This document shows, in pieces, positions 34,401 through 44,021 of a stretch of 64,000 nucleotides of DNA. Under the pieces are notes generated by a model. It saw only the letters and a program-made list of their open reading frames with translations, searched no databases and had not been told where the DNA came from. The stretch lies in the NCBI GenBank assembly GCA_009823505.1, contig VZQC01009573.1:1605478-1669477 (forward strand), read 5' to 3'. How positions within the stretch are numbered: the stretch's first letter is position 1; each line of letters opens with the position of its first letter. Made by a program: the position numbers and the translations under genes. The stretch is from Rhizomys pruinosus (taxonomy: Eukaryota; Chordata; Mammalia; Rodentia; Spalacidae).

Positions 34401-35307
34401 ATTTCCCTCTTAGGACTGCTTTTAAGGTATCCCATAAGTTTTGTTGTGTTGTATTGTCATTGTCATTCAGTTCCAGGAATGTTTTTATTTCTTTCTTTAT
34501 CTCTTCCTTGACCCATTCATTATTCAAGAGTGTGTTGTTTAGTCTCCATGTGTTCTTGTAGGCAGGAGGGCTTGTCCTGGTGTTGATGTTGAGCTTCATT
34601 GCACTGTGGTCTGACAGGATGCATGAAATTATTTCAATCTTTTTGTATTTGTAGAGGTTTCTTCTGTGTCCCAGGATGTGGTCGATTTTGGAGAATGTTC
34701 CGTGGGGTGCTGAGTAGAAAGTGTATTCTCTGGTATTAGGATGGAATGTTCGGTAGAGGTCTATGAGGTCCATTTGGTGTATCATATCGTTCAGTTCAGA
34801 TGTCTCTCTGTTTATTTTTTGTCCTGTTGACCTATCCAAAGGACTCAGTGGGGTATTGAAATCTCCCACTATGAGTGTGCTGGGGTTAGTCTGTGACTTG
34901 TGGTCCTGGAGAATTGTCTTTATAAAGTTTGGTGCACCAGAATTTGGGGCATATATATTCATAATTGTGAAATCTTCTTGGTGGATTGTTCCTTTGATGA
35001 AAATGTAATGGCCTTCTTTGTCTCTTCTGATTTCTTTTACTTTGAAGTCTATTTTATCCGATATTAAAATAGCAACACCTGCTTTCTTTTTGGTACCATT
35101 TGCTTGGAATATTTTTTTCCATCCCTTCACTTTAAGGTGGTGCCTGTCCTTGAAGGTAAGATGTGTTTCTTGCAGACAGCATATCGATGGATTCTGTTTC
35201 CTAATCCAGTCTCCCAGTCTATGTCTTTTGATTGGGGAATTTAGTCCATTAATATTTAAGGTTATGACTGATAGGTTTGTGTTGCTTCCTTTTGCCTTAT
35301 TATCCAT
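31477..35307 (-). CDS. LINE-1 ORF2p, uninterrupted, 1276 codons
   Basis: Encodes the L1 endonuclease/reverse transcriptase used for target-primed reverse transcription. The N-terminal APE-type endonuclease has N18, E47 (QETHL), D149 (GDFNTPL), D209/H210 and D233/H234 (SDHSAM). The reverse transcriptase region (about 450-800) has D604 ([10 protein letters not shown]) and the FADD box at residues 704-707. The C-terminus keeps the Cys-rich CX3CX7HX4C pattern (CWRGC ... H ... C). Length matches human and mouse ORF2p (about 1275-1281). ATG at 35305-35307 follows ORF1 by 41 bp. No stop or frameshift, and all listed catalytic residues are present, so this is a young copy. Activity is not shown, and ORF1 of the same copy is damaged. 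Confidence 0.93.
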   Translation of the reverse strand: MDNKAKGSNTNLSVITLNINGLNSPIKRHRLGDWIRKQNPSICCLQETHLTFKDRHHLKVKGWKKIFQANGTKKKAGVAILISDKIDFKVKEIRRDKEGHYIFIKGTIHQEDFTIMNIYAPNSGAPNFIKTILQDHKSQTNPSTLIVGDFNTPLSPLDRSTGQKINRETSELNDMIHQMDLIDLYRTFHPNTREYTFYSAPHGTFSKIDHILGHRRNLYKYKKIEIISCILSDHSAMKLNINTRTSPPAYKNTWRLNNTLLNNEWVKEEIKKEIKTFLELNDNDNTTQQNLWDTLKAVLRGKFIALGAYIRKTERAQVNDLTLQLKALERQQQMNPKRNRQEEITKIRAEINEIETKKTIQKINEAKSWFFERINKIDRPLAQLTKRKKEQLQINTICDEKGNITTDKEKIKKIIWEYYKNLYSTKFENLEEMDEYLKSWESPKLGQEETSSLNRPITYEEIEDVVRSLPTKKSPGPDGFTAEFYKTFQKDLQPLFLKLFRSIQSEGILPNSFYEANITLLPKPGKDTTKKENYRPISLMNTDAKILNRILANRIQTHIKKIIHHDQVGFIPEMQGWFNIRKSINIIKHINGIKDKNHTIISIDAEKAFDKIQHPFMLKVLEGIGLEGSFLNVIKAIYRKPTANIILNGEMTETFPLKVGTRQGCPLSPLLFNIVLETLARAIRQEKDIKGVLIGKEEVKLSLFADDMIVYLRDAKNSTRKLLETINSFSKVAGYKINLRKSMAFLYTKNKQLEKEFKETFPLTIASKTIRYLGTNLTKDTKDLYNKNFKPLKKEIEEDLRRWKNLPCSWIGKINIVKMSILPKLLYRFNAIPIKIPKSFFTGLETKVLKFIWRNKRPRIAKSILSEKSYTGGISIPDFKLYYRAIVIKTAWYWHKNRPVDQWNKTEDPNLSTYNFSHLIFDKGAKKPQWRKDSIFSKWCWQNWITTCRRMKLNPYLSPCTKVNSRWIKDLNVKPQTLKVIEEKVGSRLQDIGVGKDFLNQTAAAQELRSTIDKWDLIKLKSFCTSKETIKEVKRNPTEWEETFTADTSDKALISRIYKLLKKQRKKKTNDPLNRWSKELNRDFTSEELEMSEKHLKKCSTSLIIKEMQMKTTLRYHLTPIRLARIKKTNDTKCWRGCGERGTLIHCWWECKLVQPLWKAVWRTLGRLGMNLPPDPAIPLLGMYPQDSPHHRDTCTAMFISALFTIARSWNQPKCPSTDEWIEKMWYIYTMEFYAAVKKDIMSFAGKWLELEDIMLNEVTQSQKNKRQMVSFICGC

Positions 35308-35348
35308 CTGCGGTTTTGATTTAGGTTTCTACTTCTGCAGTTATGCTT

Positions 35349-36469
35349 TTATTGATTTCTCCTTCTAGTTGCCTGGGGTTGGTTGCTCCTTTCTTCTGTT
35401 CTTTGGATTGCTTCAAGTATTCTCTGAAGGGTTGGTTTTCCGGACATGTATTCTTTCAAGTTGTTTATGTCATGGAAGATTTTCCTCTCTCCTTCCACTA
35501 TGATTGACATTTTTGCTGGGTATAGTAACCTGGGCTGGCATCCATTGTCCCTCAACACTGGGAATGCTTTGCTCCAGGTTCTTCTTGCCTTCATCGTTTG
35601 CTGTGAGAAGTCCGTTGTTATTCTGATAGGTTTCCCCTTATAGGTCACTTGTTGTTTTTCTCTTGTCGCTTTAAGAATTTTCTCTTTGTTTTGGGTGTCC
35701 AGCATTTTAACTATGATGTGGCGTGGAGAATTTCTTTTCTGATCTTGTCTGTTTGGAGTTCTATGTGCTTCTTGTATTGGTATTGGTTTGTCCTTTTTTA
35801 GTTTGGGGAAGTTTTCATCTATTATTCTGTTGAAGATCTGATCAATACCTTTCTCTTGGGATTCTTCTCCTTCCTCTATTCCTATGATGCGGAGGTTTGA
35901 TCTTTTCATAGTGTCCCACAGCTCCTGGTTGTTCCATTTTTGTGTATTTTTAAATTTTTCATAATCTTTCCTTGAGGTTTTTAGTTGTTCTGTGTTGTCC
36001 TCCAGGTCTGATATTCTTTGTTCTGCTTCCTCCATTCTGCTTCTAAGGCTTTTTTCACTCCTGTCCTCTTGATTGGATGAGTGTTTGATTTCCTTTTTCA
36101 TTTCCTCTTCTGATTTCTTTAGTATTTTGGAGTTCTCAATCTCTTCTTGTAGCTCTTTGCTTTGCTGGTTGGTTTCTTTATCTTTTTCAGCATGGGATCT
36201 TTCCAGTGTTTCTACTTCCTTCCGGAGTTTGTCATTCTCTCTCTATAGGTCCTTCTTGAGTTCTTCATTCTCTTTTCTTAGTTCTTTGATTTGTTCTTTA
36301 TAATCTTGTAGTTCTTTAAATATGTTCCCAATAATTGTGTTTTGATATCTGTCTCCTGGGGCATCCCTAGAGGGATAGAACTGCAGGAGTCTTCCATAGG
36401 GTTCATAGAGCTTGGTGCGGGATTATCCTGCTCCTTTCCTGTGTTGTCTCTTCTTTGTGTTCCTGGCAT
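35349..36469 (-). pseudogene. LINE-1 ORF1, broken by a stop and a frameshift
   Basis: ORF1p is the RNA-binding trimer chaperone of L1. The last 250 codons (35349-36101) are open and contain the end of the coiled coil, the RRM-like part (RSNLRIIGIEEG) and the C-terminal domain (AHRTPNRQDQKRNSPRHIIV). Upstream the same frame continues as charged heptads but meets TAG at 36243-36245. The N-terminal part (probable ATG at 36467-36469) is in another frame, with the shift most likely near 36318-36325. Two lesions therefore separate start from body. Total length fits a normal ORF1 of about 370 codons. Confidence 0.85.
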
Positions 36470-36832
36470 ATGAGCTTCTCCTTGCCTGTATTCCAATGTG
36501 AGTCCTAAATGCCTCTTCACTGTGTTGAAGGCTTGCTTTGCTTGCCTCCTTCAGATGCCTTCGTAATCCCACATGGCGGCGGTGGAGGGGGGGAGGGGGG
36601 CAGCTGCCTCTTCAGCCCGAGCCCTGGTACCTTCAGCTGGCCTCAGGAGATCTCAGATCTCAAGAGTCACACAACCCCACCTTTAATACCAGCTGGGAGG
36701 ATAACTCCGCCCCCACAGCCACAAAAGCCAATCAAGTCAAAGACAGCTGGATTAACAACAATCGGCCTTGCTGAGGCACCCAGTTCCTACCTGTCTTCCT
36801 GCTCTTCCTTCAGCTGGCCTCAGGAGATCGCC
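36470..36832 (-). promoter_or_regulatory. LINE-1 5' UTR/promoter region
   Basis: GC-rich sequence upstream of ORF1. A 22 bp segment beginning cttcagctggcctcaggag occurs at 36631-36652 and 36808-36829, an offset of 177 bp, suggesting a monomer-type 5' UTR with one complete and one partial unit. A YY1-like cacatggcggc lies at 36570-36580 (plus strand). Confidence 0.6.
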
Positions 36833-37013
36833 TTATTTTATTTTATTTTTTATGTGTATGAATGTACTGTCTGCATGCAGGTTGGTGCAGCCATATCGTG
36901 CAATGCTATGAAGGTCAGAAGAGGGCGTCAGAGTCCCCTGGAACTGGAGTTAGAGACGGTTCTTAGCCGCCATGTGGGTGCTGGGAATCGAACCCAGATC
37001 CTCTGCAAGAGCA
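36833..37013 (-). mobile_element. B2 SINE, head truncated
   Basis: Reverse B2 abutting the L1 5' end; the tRNA-like head stops at gcaagagcaatgggct. Confidence 0.88.
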
Positions 37014-37080
37014 ATGGGCTCTACACAGCAAGTTCCAGGGCAGCCAGGGCTAGATAGTGAGAAAAATCAAGCAAAATGAA
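37014..37080 (+). mobile_element. B1 SINE 3' fragment
   Basis: ctacacagcaagttccaggg to gagaaaaatcaagc. Confidence 0.6.
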
Positions 37081-38140
37081 ACAAAATTATCCTAGATGAG
37101 GATTAAAGGAAGTCACATATATTTAGTGGGAACAACCACCACAGAAGCCTCCTCCACAAAGTAACTTGTGTCAGGAGCCCATCAAAATGCCCGCCCCCAA
37201 ATGCCCACAAATACATTGTTCTATTAATGGCTAAATTTTATTACAGTGAAAAGCTATCAGCAGGGGGAAAACACAGGTCCTATCTAGAGAAAGAAATGGA
37301 CCGACTTCTTTATTATTTTCTACATCCTCTGAGGTTAAATAAGTTTGTTCCTTGCTATAATAGCGAAAAAATTAGTCATTTTCATGCCCAGGAGGCACTG
37401 TATGTAGCTTTAGCTCAGGGCAAAGAAAGCCAGGCTTACCTCATTAGCCAATATACATGTACAGCTGTGCCCAATCCTTTAATGACCCCTACTAGCCACC
37501 ATCCCCTTCGATTAGTTCATAGCAACTACCCCACAGGCTCAGAACTGTGCTGCATACTATCCTAGCCAAAGTGCTCAGGGTGTCTGTTGGACCTTATCCA
37601 TTCCAAAATACACTGCACGCTCAGCCCAGGTGCTTCTAGATCACCAGCTTCCTCACAGGTTCTGCCAGTCATAACAATGGTGTATTGCTGACACATCAAC
37701 ATGGACTATGTAGTCTATGTACTGCTGCTGCTGCTATTCTTACTATCCACACCATTTGGGAATCCCCAGTCCACAGCACATCACAAGTCACCATGCAATA
37801 GGCCTGCTGCTCACATAAACTGCTTCCATGTTGATATTTGCCCCCATCCCCAAAGCAAAAGCAAATGTTGGATGAATAGCTACTTCCCTCTTACTCAAGC
37901 CATGCATCCTATTCTTGCTGGTAAACTCACTGGCATATCGTTGCAGATTGGTAACTCAGAACTATCTCACACAATTGAGCCTCTGGAGCCTCTTGCTCTA
38001 AGGCTGATGAGGCTACAGCTATACTGCAAGCCACCAAGCTAGAGGCTGCCTAGAAAACAGAGCCACTGTTGTTCCAACTGTTTATAATTTATCAGAGACC
38101 AGGAAAGAAACTCATGCTTCGAAATATCAAAAAATTTAAA
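37081..38140. other. Unassigned 1 kb, possibly old retroelement
   Basis: No SINE or L1 recognised. Two plus-strand open frames (112 codons at 37227-37565 and 113 codons at 37701-38042, the second with a hydrophobic start and several Cys) give no family match I can name. Their moderate length and adjacency could mark a decayed LTR-element internal region, but this is a guess. Confidence 0.3.
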
Positions 38141-38210
38141 AATTATGAAAAAAATCTAAAAAATATAAAATTAAACAAGGAGAGGAAACATTGAGCCTTA
38201 TAAAACAAGC

Positions 38211-38795
38211 AAATGCCAGGTCTAGCCAACATCGAGAGTCCTGTGGTACCTGATATTAAAACAAGGGGCTCAGGCTGGAGAGATGGCCTAGCGGTTAAGA
38301 GCACCCACTGCTCTTGCAGAGGAGCCGGGTTCAATCCCCAGCACCCACATGGCAGCTGAGAACCATCTGTAACTCCAATTCCAGGAGAACTCCAGTTCCA
38401 GGGGAATCCAATGCCCTCTTCTGATCTCCGCAGCATTGCATGACACGGGTGCACAAACCTACATGCAGACAGTACACTCATACACATAAAATAAATAAAT
38501 TAAAAAAAATAAAACAAGGGGCTGGAGAGATGGCTCAGTGGTTAAGAGCAAATGCCAGGTCTAGCCAACACTGAGAGTCCTGTGGTACCTGATATTAAAA
38601 CAAGGAGCTGGAGAGATGGCTCAGTGGTTAAGAGCAAATGCCAGGTCTAGCCAACATCGAGAATCCTGTGGTACTTGATATTGAAACAAGGAGCTGGAGA
38701 GATGGCTCGGTGGTTAAGAGCAAATGCCAGGTCTAGCCAACATCGAGAATCCTGCACTTGATATTAAAACAAGGGGCTGGAGAGATGGTTCAGTG
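38211..38795 (+). repeat. 86 bp composite tandem array
   Basis: The unit is a B2 head (ggagctggagagatggctca plus gtggttaagagc) joined to aaatgccaggtctagccaac-atcgagagtcctgtgg-type unique sequence. Unit starts at 38550, 38636 and 38722 are exactly 86 bp apart; a first copy of the unique part lies at 38211 before a full B2. Confidence 0.95.
38275..38515 (+). mobile_element. B2 SINE, 17 bp-duplication subfamily
   Basis: Full-length copy inside the array region, after aaaacaaggggctca. Confidence 0.92.
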
Positions 38796-38990
38796 GTTAA
38801 GAGCATCAAATGTTCTTGCAAAGGACCTGGGTTTGATTTCTAGCATCCACTTGGCAGCTAACCACTATCTATAACTCCAATTCCAGAAGAATCCAACACC
38901 TTCTGACACAACACGGGTGCACTTACACACATGTAGGCAATATAATCATACACATAAAATAAAAAATAAAATATTTTTAAAAAGAAAACT
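38774..38990 (+). mobile_element. B2 SINE
   Basis: ggggctggagagatggttca to catacacataaaataaaaa; ends the composite array. Confidence 0.9.
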
Positions 38991-39197
38991 ACAAAAAATA
39001 GTAAAAGATTGAAAAAAATTAATGTTATATAGACACTGGGGAAAGAATTTTCAGCAATATACAAGAATTTAAAGCAGTTACTTCTTTAATTTTGTAATTC
39101 TTTATTATGGAATAGCTTAGGGGGTGAGTTCTATTTGAAGTAATAGAACTGATAACTGAGCAAGGAAATTAATTTGGGTTATAAAAACTCTTGCTTT

Positions 39198-39426
39198 GGG
39201 GCTGGAGAGATGGCCTAGCGGTTAAGAGTGCCAACTGCTCTTGCAGAGGACCTGAGTTCCATTCCCAGCACCTACATGGTGGCTGAGAACTGTCTTTAAC
39301 TCCAGTTCCAGGAGAATCTGACACCCTCTTCTGACCTCCACGGCATTACATCATTACATGACATGGGTGCACAGACCTGCAGGGAGACAGTACATTCATA
39401 CACATAAAAAATATAAATAAAAAAAA
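39198..39426 (+). mobile_element. B2 SINE
   Basis: gggctggagagatggcctag head; cattacat is duplicated near 39345-39358. Confidence 0.9.
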
Positions 39427-39429
39427 CCC

Positions 39430-39550
39430 TCTTTATACCTTTAATTCCAGCACTGGGGAGGTAGAGGTAGGTAGTTCTCTGTGAGATCAAGGCAAGCCTG
39501 ATCTACACAGTGAGTTCCAGGCCAGCTGGAGCTACAGGGAAACCTTGTCT
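39430..39550 (+). mobile_element. B1 SINE, 5'-truncated
   Basis: atacctttaattccagcact to gggaaaccttgtct; its 3' end forms an inverted repeat. Confidence 0.85.
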
Positions 39551-39595
39551 AAAGACAAGGTTTTGTCTTTAGACAAAACAAAAGCCTCTCATTTT

Positions 39596-40400
39596 AATAA
39601 AATTCCTTAAACAGTGTAAATATGCATGTGTCCTTATATGTGTCTGTGTGTGTACCTGGGGGGTGTGTATTAAGGGCTCAGCACCTAAGATTGTTTATTG
39701 AGGGTTGGTCACATAGACACCATCTGCCTAGCAACTATCAAAGAGATCTCCAGAAGGAAAGCAGATGTTTACATAAATTGAACACTATGAACAAAGAGTT
39801 TAGGCACAATGAATCATGCTTATCGGTTAGGGAATACAGGGAACAGTTCAAAGGCCTTAATTCTCAGATGTCAGCCACGGGCCAATCTCGAAAGCAAGCC
39901 CTGCAAAGACAACAGTCTCAAATCTGCTGTTAACTTTTACATCGAAGTGATAGGAAAGTATTGCCAATGAATCTTAAGTATTTTCCATGTGATATTAGAG
40001 AGGTAGGAACCCAAGGCAGTTATCAGTTAACTGTAAGTTATATTATGATCTGACAACTGAAGCAGTTATAACAAGATACAAAACTAACAAGGTTATAGTT
40101 ACAGAATGGGAGGATTTTGTTTTGCTTTGATATGGGTACTGGTGAACCCAAGGCCTTGTTCATGACAAGTAAGTGCTCTACGACACACATGTCCTACCAC
40201 TGTTTATACCCAGAGCTCTCATACATTTATCTAGCATGGTGTGTAGTGTGTGCGCATGTGCAGGAGTGCAGGCATATGCCATATTGCCAGCCCTCCCATA
40301 ATTTGACTGAGAAACATAGAAGCCAACTTGAGCTTTACATGCACTTTCTAGTTACTGAAAGAGAAAGGATACTACCACTGCTAGAGATGCAGAAGCTGCT
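39596..40400. other. Unassigned stretch, possibly LTR remnant
   Basis: TG-rich start (39620-39665), then sequence such as cagccacgggccaatctcg with no firm family. No exon-like reading frame supported. Confidence 0.3.
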
Positions 40401-40408
40401 GCTGCTGT

Positions 40409-40569
40409 TTTTTTTTTTTTTTTTTTTGTCTTTTTGAGACAAGGTCTCCCTGTAGCCCCAGCTGTCCTGGAACTCACTCTGTAGACCAGGCTGGCCTTGA
40501 ACTCACAAAGACCCACCTGGCTCTGCCTCCCAAGTGCTAGGATTAAAGGTGTGCACCACCACGCCCAGC
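40409..40569 (-). mobile_element. B1 SINE
   Basis: Complete reverse B1 with 23-base T tail. Confidence 0.93.
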
Positions 40570-40572
40570 AAC

Positions 40573-40788
40573 TTTTATTTATTTTTTATGTGTATGAATG
40601 TACTGTCTGCATGTAGGTCTGTGCACCCGTGTCGTGCAATGCCGCGGAGGTCAGAAGAGGGTATTGGATTCCCCCCAGAACTGTAGTTAAAGACGGTTCT
40701 CAGCCGCCATGTGGGTGCTGGGGATCGAACCCGGGCCCTCTGCAAGAGTAGTTAGCTCTCTCAACAGCTAGGCCATCTCTTCAGCCCC
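40573..40788 (-). mobile_element. B2 SINE
   Basis: Reverse B2 without the 17 bp duplication. Confidence 0.92.
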
Positions 40789-40789
40789 T

Positions 40790-40939
40790 GGTCTTTTTTG
40801 ATACAGGATCTTCCTGTAGCTCCAGCTGTCCTAGAATTCACTATGTAGACCAGTATGGCCTTGAACTCTGTTCACAGAGATCCACCTGCCTCTACCTCCC
40901 AAGTTCTAGGATCAAAGGCGTGCGACACCACACCCAGCA
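40790..40939 (-). mobile_element. B1 SINE
   Basis: Reverse B1, diverged, ending cgacaccacacccagc. Confidence 0.88.
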
Positions 40940-41370
40940 AGATTTTAATTAAAAAAAAAATGCCCAACTCCCTGCAGTCTCTTCTCCCTGGATATAACAA
41001 ACTTCTGAGATGCTTATTGGTCTTCTTACTAAGAGAATATCTGATTTCATAATTTTGAATTGTGGTCCATTATCTATCAGGCTCATCTACTGTTCATTCA
41101 TTAAGCACCCACAGTGTCTGTTTTTATTCTTCATAATACTCCTACCAAGTACTGTTCTGTTTTTTTTCATTTTGCCGTTTAATTTTTAATGGGAAAAAGT
41201 AGAGGATTAGCATGTGGAAAAGTGTAAACAGTACTGTCCTGTCATTCAAACTTAGGTAGGTTCTTGTTATTCTATTGTACCCCCCTGACCTTTTTTCCTT
41301 TTGACTCAGGATTCTGATATGTCATCCAGTTAGTAGCAAATTCCTAGGTGTTACTGTCATTGTTCTCCCT
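40940..41370 (-). other. PI4KA intron 1 stretch, nothing recognised
   Basis: Unique AT-rich sequence. Confidence 0.5.
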
Positions 41371-41412
41371 CCTCCTCCTCCTCTTCTTCCTCTTCCTCCT
41401 CCTCTTCCTCCA
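41371..41412 (+). repeat. (CCT/CTT)n pyrimidine repeat
   Basis: cctcctcctcctcttcttcc type tract. Confidence 0.95.
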
Positions 41413-41417
41413 TTTTT

Positions 41418-41577
41418 ATTATTTGGTACGCATGCCTCAGGAGGCCAGAAGAGGGGTTTCCTAAGAGCTGGAGTTACAGGCAGCTGTAAGCCACCAGACA
41501 TAGGTGCTACAAGGAGAACTCAGGTCCTCTAGAAGAGCAAAGAGCTCTCTTAACCTCTGAGCCATCTCTCCAGCCCC
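41418..41577 (-). mobile_element. B2/B3-type SINE, diverged
   Basis: gccagaagaggggtttcc and ctgagccatctctccagcc. Confidence 0.75.
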
Positions 41578-41579
41578 TT

Positions 41580-41820
41580 CTTTTTTAAAAAATATTTTAT
41601 TTATTATTCTTAATTTTGTATATGAATGTATGAATGTATTGACTCCATGTATGTAAGTGCACCCATGTCATACAATGCCCATGGAGGTCAGAAAACGGTG
41701 TGGATTCCCCTGGAACTGGAGTTACAGACAGTCGTAGTCACCATATGGGTGCTAAGACTTGAACCTAGGTCCTCTGCAAGAGTAACAAGTGGTCTTAACC
41801 ACTGAGCCATCTCTCCAGCA
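41580..41820 (-). mobile_element. B2 SINE
   Basis: Reverse B2 with gaatgtatgaatgtattg duplication at its 3' end. Confidence 0.9.
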
Positions 41821-41834
41821 ACCCTTCTTTTTTT

Positions 41835-41983
41835 TGGGGGGGGGGGTCTTTTCGAGACAGGGTCTCCCTGTAGCCCCAGCTGTCCTGGAACTCACTTTGT
41901 AGACCAGGCTGGCCTTGAACTCACAAAGATCCGCCTGCCTCTACCTCCCAAGTGCTAGGATTAAAGGCGTGCGCCACCACGCC
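41835..41983 (-). mobile_element. B1 SINE
   Basis: Reverse B1 flanked by cccttcttttttt on both sides. Confidence 0.93.
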
Positions 41984-41997
41984 CGGCCCTTCTTTTT

Positions 41998-42206
41998 TTA
42001 AGAGTTTATTTTTAGTGTGCATGTGTGTGTGTGCATGCGCACACAAGCTTGAGGGTACAGATGCCCTCAGATGCAGAGGGTGTCAGGTCCTCTGGAGCTG
42101 AGTTACAGGGGTTTATGAGCTGTCGGACGTGGGTGCTGGAAACCCAGTTCTGGTTCTCTGAGAGAGCAGTAAGTGCTCTTAACTACTGAGCCATCTTTAC
42201 AGTCCC
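41998..42206 (-). mobile_element. B3-type SINE
   Basis: Reverse; tgtgtgtgtgcatgcgcaca, ggtgtcaggtcctctggagc and cttaactactgagccatc. Confidence 0.7.
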
Positions 42207-42977
42207 TGATTTGAGTAGCAGGGACTACAGGTACATGTTACCGTATCCAGATCCTTCTCTCTCTTAACCAAAAGTCAGGTTGGTATTAGATCTTCTAGGG
42301 CCTGCTTTTGCAGGTAGGCGATAAAATCAAGTTTGAGAATTTACCAGGTAAGACCAGGTCACTCTGCCAAAGTACCTAAGATAACCTTTCAGCTTCACCC
42401 ATCTTCAGAGCACAAAAAGCAGTCATCATACCACTTATCCTGTCCAAAAAGAGCATCCTCTTTGCATCTTGCACAAAGTTCAATGGACAAACAACCTCAT
42501 CCATATAGTACAGTGCTAATGCACTGTGCTGAGTCTCATCACATACTGGTGAAGAAAAAAAAAGCTGGCTTTTACTACTCATCCACTCTGTGCCTAGGCC
42601 TGAGCAAGACATTTTATATCTGAACTTATTTAATTTTCTTTCATTTTACAGATAAGCAAATAAGCATGAGTATTTACGTGCCTTTCCCAAGACTGCAGTA
42701 ACAGCAAAAGGATCAAATTCAGGGCTGACTAAAACCCTTATTCTCCCCACCATCCCAAGCCTAACTTTTTTGATTTGGTTTATGTAACCAGGACTGATGT
42801 CCCGAGTTCTGAGATTACAACTTTGTGTCACCCAGCCCAGCTCCAAGCCTTTTAACTTCCAAGATAAGGGTTTTCTGGCACCAGTTCTTTCTCTTCTGAA
42901 GCAACCTTGAATTTAGTGCTCTGCCCACTGACAGTTCTCTTGCCCGCCCCTGCCACTCCACCTACTGTCCTAACACA
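42207..42977 (-). other. PI4KA intron 1 stretch, nothing recognised
   Basis: Unique sequence; overlapping short open frames on both strands at 42333-42623 look like chance. Confidence 0.5.
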
Positions 42978-43088
42978 TTTTTTTTTTTTTTTTTTTTTTT
43001 TCTTTTCGAGACAGGGTCTCCCTGTAGCTCTGGCTGTCCTGGAACTCACTCTGTAGACCAGGCTGGCCTCAAACTCACAGAGATCCGC
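42978..43088 (-). mobile_element. B1 SINE, 5' end lost
   Basis: Reverse B1 cut after actcacagagatccgc, the repeat nearest the promoter island on the PI4KA side. Confidence 0.88.
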
Positions 43089-43593
43089 GTTTTTTTAACC
43101 CAATCTAACGTCCCCTACCTCGTTGAATAATAATGATACGCGGTCGGCTTAAGGGTTCAGAAAGCACTTTCAGTCGCGGTGCTGTATCTGCCCTCCACTA
43201 CAATTCAATGACGCGGGCAAAGAAACATCCCCATTTTAAGAGAGACATCTTTCCAAGGTCACAAAATTAAAAATGGGAACTCGGGCCCAGAGGCCGGGTC
43301 CCAGGCTCATCCCGCTTCTTGTCCCCAGCACCCACGTACTAGTCCCATCTCCCGCTGCAGAGGCGGCAAGATGCTGCCCGCCCTCCCAGAGTTCCCCACC
43401 CTCCCACACCCGCCGCTACCCGCAGCCGCTCCCCGCCCCGCCCCGCCCCGCCTGCCCACCTGCTCCACCCGGAGCCCTCGGGTCACCAGCGGCCTCCGGC
43501 CCCGCGCCCCGGCCTCCCTGGACTCTCGCCTGCCCGCAGTATCCGCTCAGGCCCCTCCTCCTGTCAGTCCGCCGCCGAGCCCGCCCGGGTTAC
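43089..43593 (-). other. PI4KA intron 1, promoter-proximal, non-repetitive
   Basis: Repeat-free and increasingly CpG-rich from about 43300. The C-rich open frames on both strands reflect base composition. Confidence 0.6.
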
Positions 43594-43749
43594 CTTCTCC
43601 AGGGATGCGGGTCTCTGCACAGCCAGGGAACGGGCGAGGGAAAGGACCGTGTTGAAGTAAAAGCCCCGCGAGCTGACGGAGCCGGAGCTGGAGCCGGAGC
43701 CGGAGCCCGAGCCGCCTCCGCCACCGCCCCGGGCCCCAGCAGCCGCCAT
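43594..43749 (-). CDS. PI4KA: PI4KA coding exon 1 (start codon)
   Basis: The exon encodes a 52-residue N-terminus: MAAA-GAR, a Gly/Ser-rich low-complexity stretch (residues 8-27), then [20 protein letters not shown] and PASLEK, which is diagnostic for PI4KA. The ATG at 43747-43749 has A at -3 and G at +4. The donor at 43592-43593 is followed by aacc. PI4KA is the catalytic subunit of the complex with TTC7 and FAM126 that makes PI4P at the plasma membrane. The Gly/Ser tract length varies between mammals and here is slightly shorter than the human one as I recall it. Confidence 0.96.
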
Positions 43750-43821
43750 AGTCCCCTGGGTCGCGGCGCTGCCGGACCCGCTCGCCTCACCCCTCCCGCT
43801 AGCGCCCTGTCTCTCCGCGCC

Positions 43822-43833
43822 TGCGCACGCGCC
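43822..43833 (+). promoter_or_regulatory. NRF1-like site
   Basis: TGCGCACGCGCC fits the NRF1 palindrome YGCGCAYGCGCR except at its final base. It lies about 75 bp upstream of the PI4KA ATG. NRF1 sites are common in CpG-island bidirectional promoters. Confidence 0.6.
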
Positions 43834-43847
43834 TCCGGCTTCCCGGA

Positions 43848-43855
43848 CACGTGAC
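43848..43855 (+). promoter_or_regulatory. E-box CACGTGAC (USF/TFEB type)
   Basis: CACGTG followed by AC matches the USF/MITF/TFEB E-box and half of the extended CLEAR element. It sits between two genes of membrane lipid and autophagosome fusion biology. Function is inferred only. Confidence 0.5.
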
Positions 43856-43874
43856 CTCAGGGTGATTAGATGCT

Positions 43875-43883
43875 GGGCGGGGC
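43875..43883 (+). promoter_or_regulatory. Sp1/KLF GC box
   Basis: GGGCGGGGC is a standard GC box, placed centrally in the inter-gene promoter. Confidence 0.6.
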
Positions 43884-43898
43884 TTGAATTGGGAGGGT

Positions 43899-43903
43899 CC
43901 AAT
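43899..43903 (+). promoter_or_regulatory. CCAAT box
   Basis: CCAAT on the plus strand about 210 bp upstream of the SNAP29 ATG, a plausible NF-Y site. A single pentamer is weak evidence. Confidence 0.4.
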
Positions 43904-44009
43904 GTAGCAGGGGGGAAGTGGAGGAGCTGAGAGACGTAGCCATGTGGAAAGGACGGGCTCCCTCCACGGTGTGCGATGGTTGGCTCCGGAGGCGAGGCCG
44001 CAGGCGCGG

Positions 44010-44021
44010 CACTTCCGGAAG
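44010..44021. promoter_or_regulatory. Palindromic ETS site
   Basis: CACTTCCGGAAG holds the ETS core on both strands, about 90 bp upstream of the SNAP29 ATG and probably close to its transcription start. Confidence 0.6.

Larger units (their letters stand above)
31103..36832 (-). mobile_element. LINE-1, near full length
   Basis: Minus-strand L1 with 5' UTR (36470-36832), broken ORF1, 41 bp spacer, uninterrupted ORF2 and G-rich 3' UTR ending in an A-rich tail near 31193. A further ~70 bp and a second A-rich tail (31103-31122) may be 3'-transduced sequence. It lies in PI4KA intron 1 in the same orientation as the gene. 5' and 3' limits are approximate. Confidence 0.9.

Noticed and set aside
31760..36303. 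Many plus-strand frames of 60-135 codons between 31.7 and 36.3 kb
   Set aside because: Antisense shadows of L1 ORF2 and ORF1.
43273..43902. Long Pro/Ala/Gly-rich frames over the CpG island, other than PI4KA exon 1
   Set aside because: GC-rich composition leaves few stops; no match to any known protein and they cross PI4KA exon 1 antisense or out of frame.
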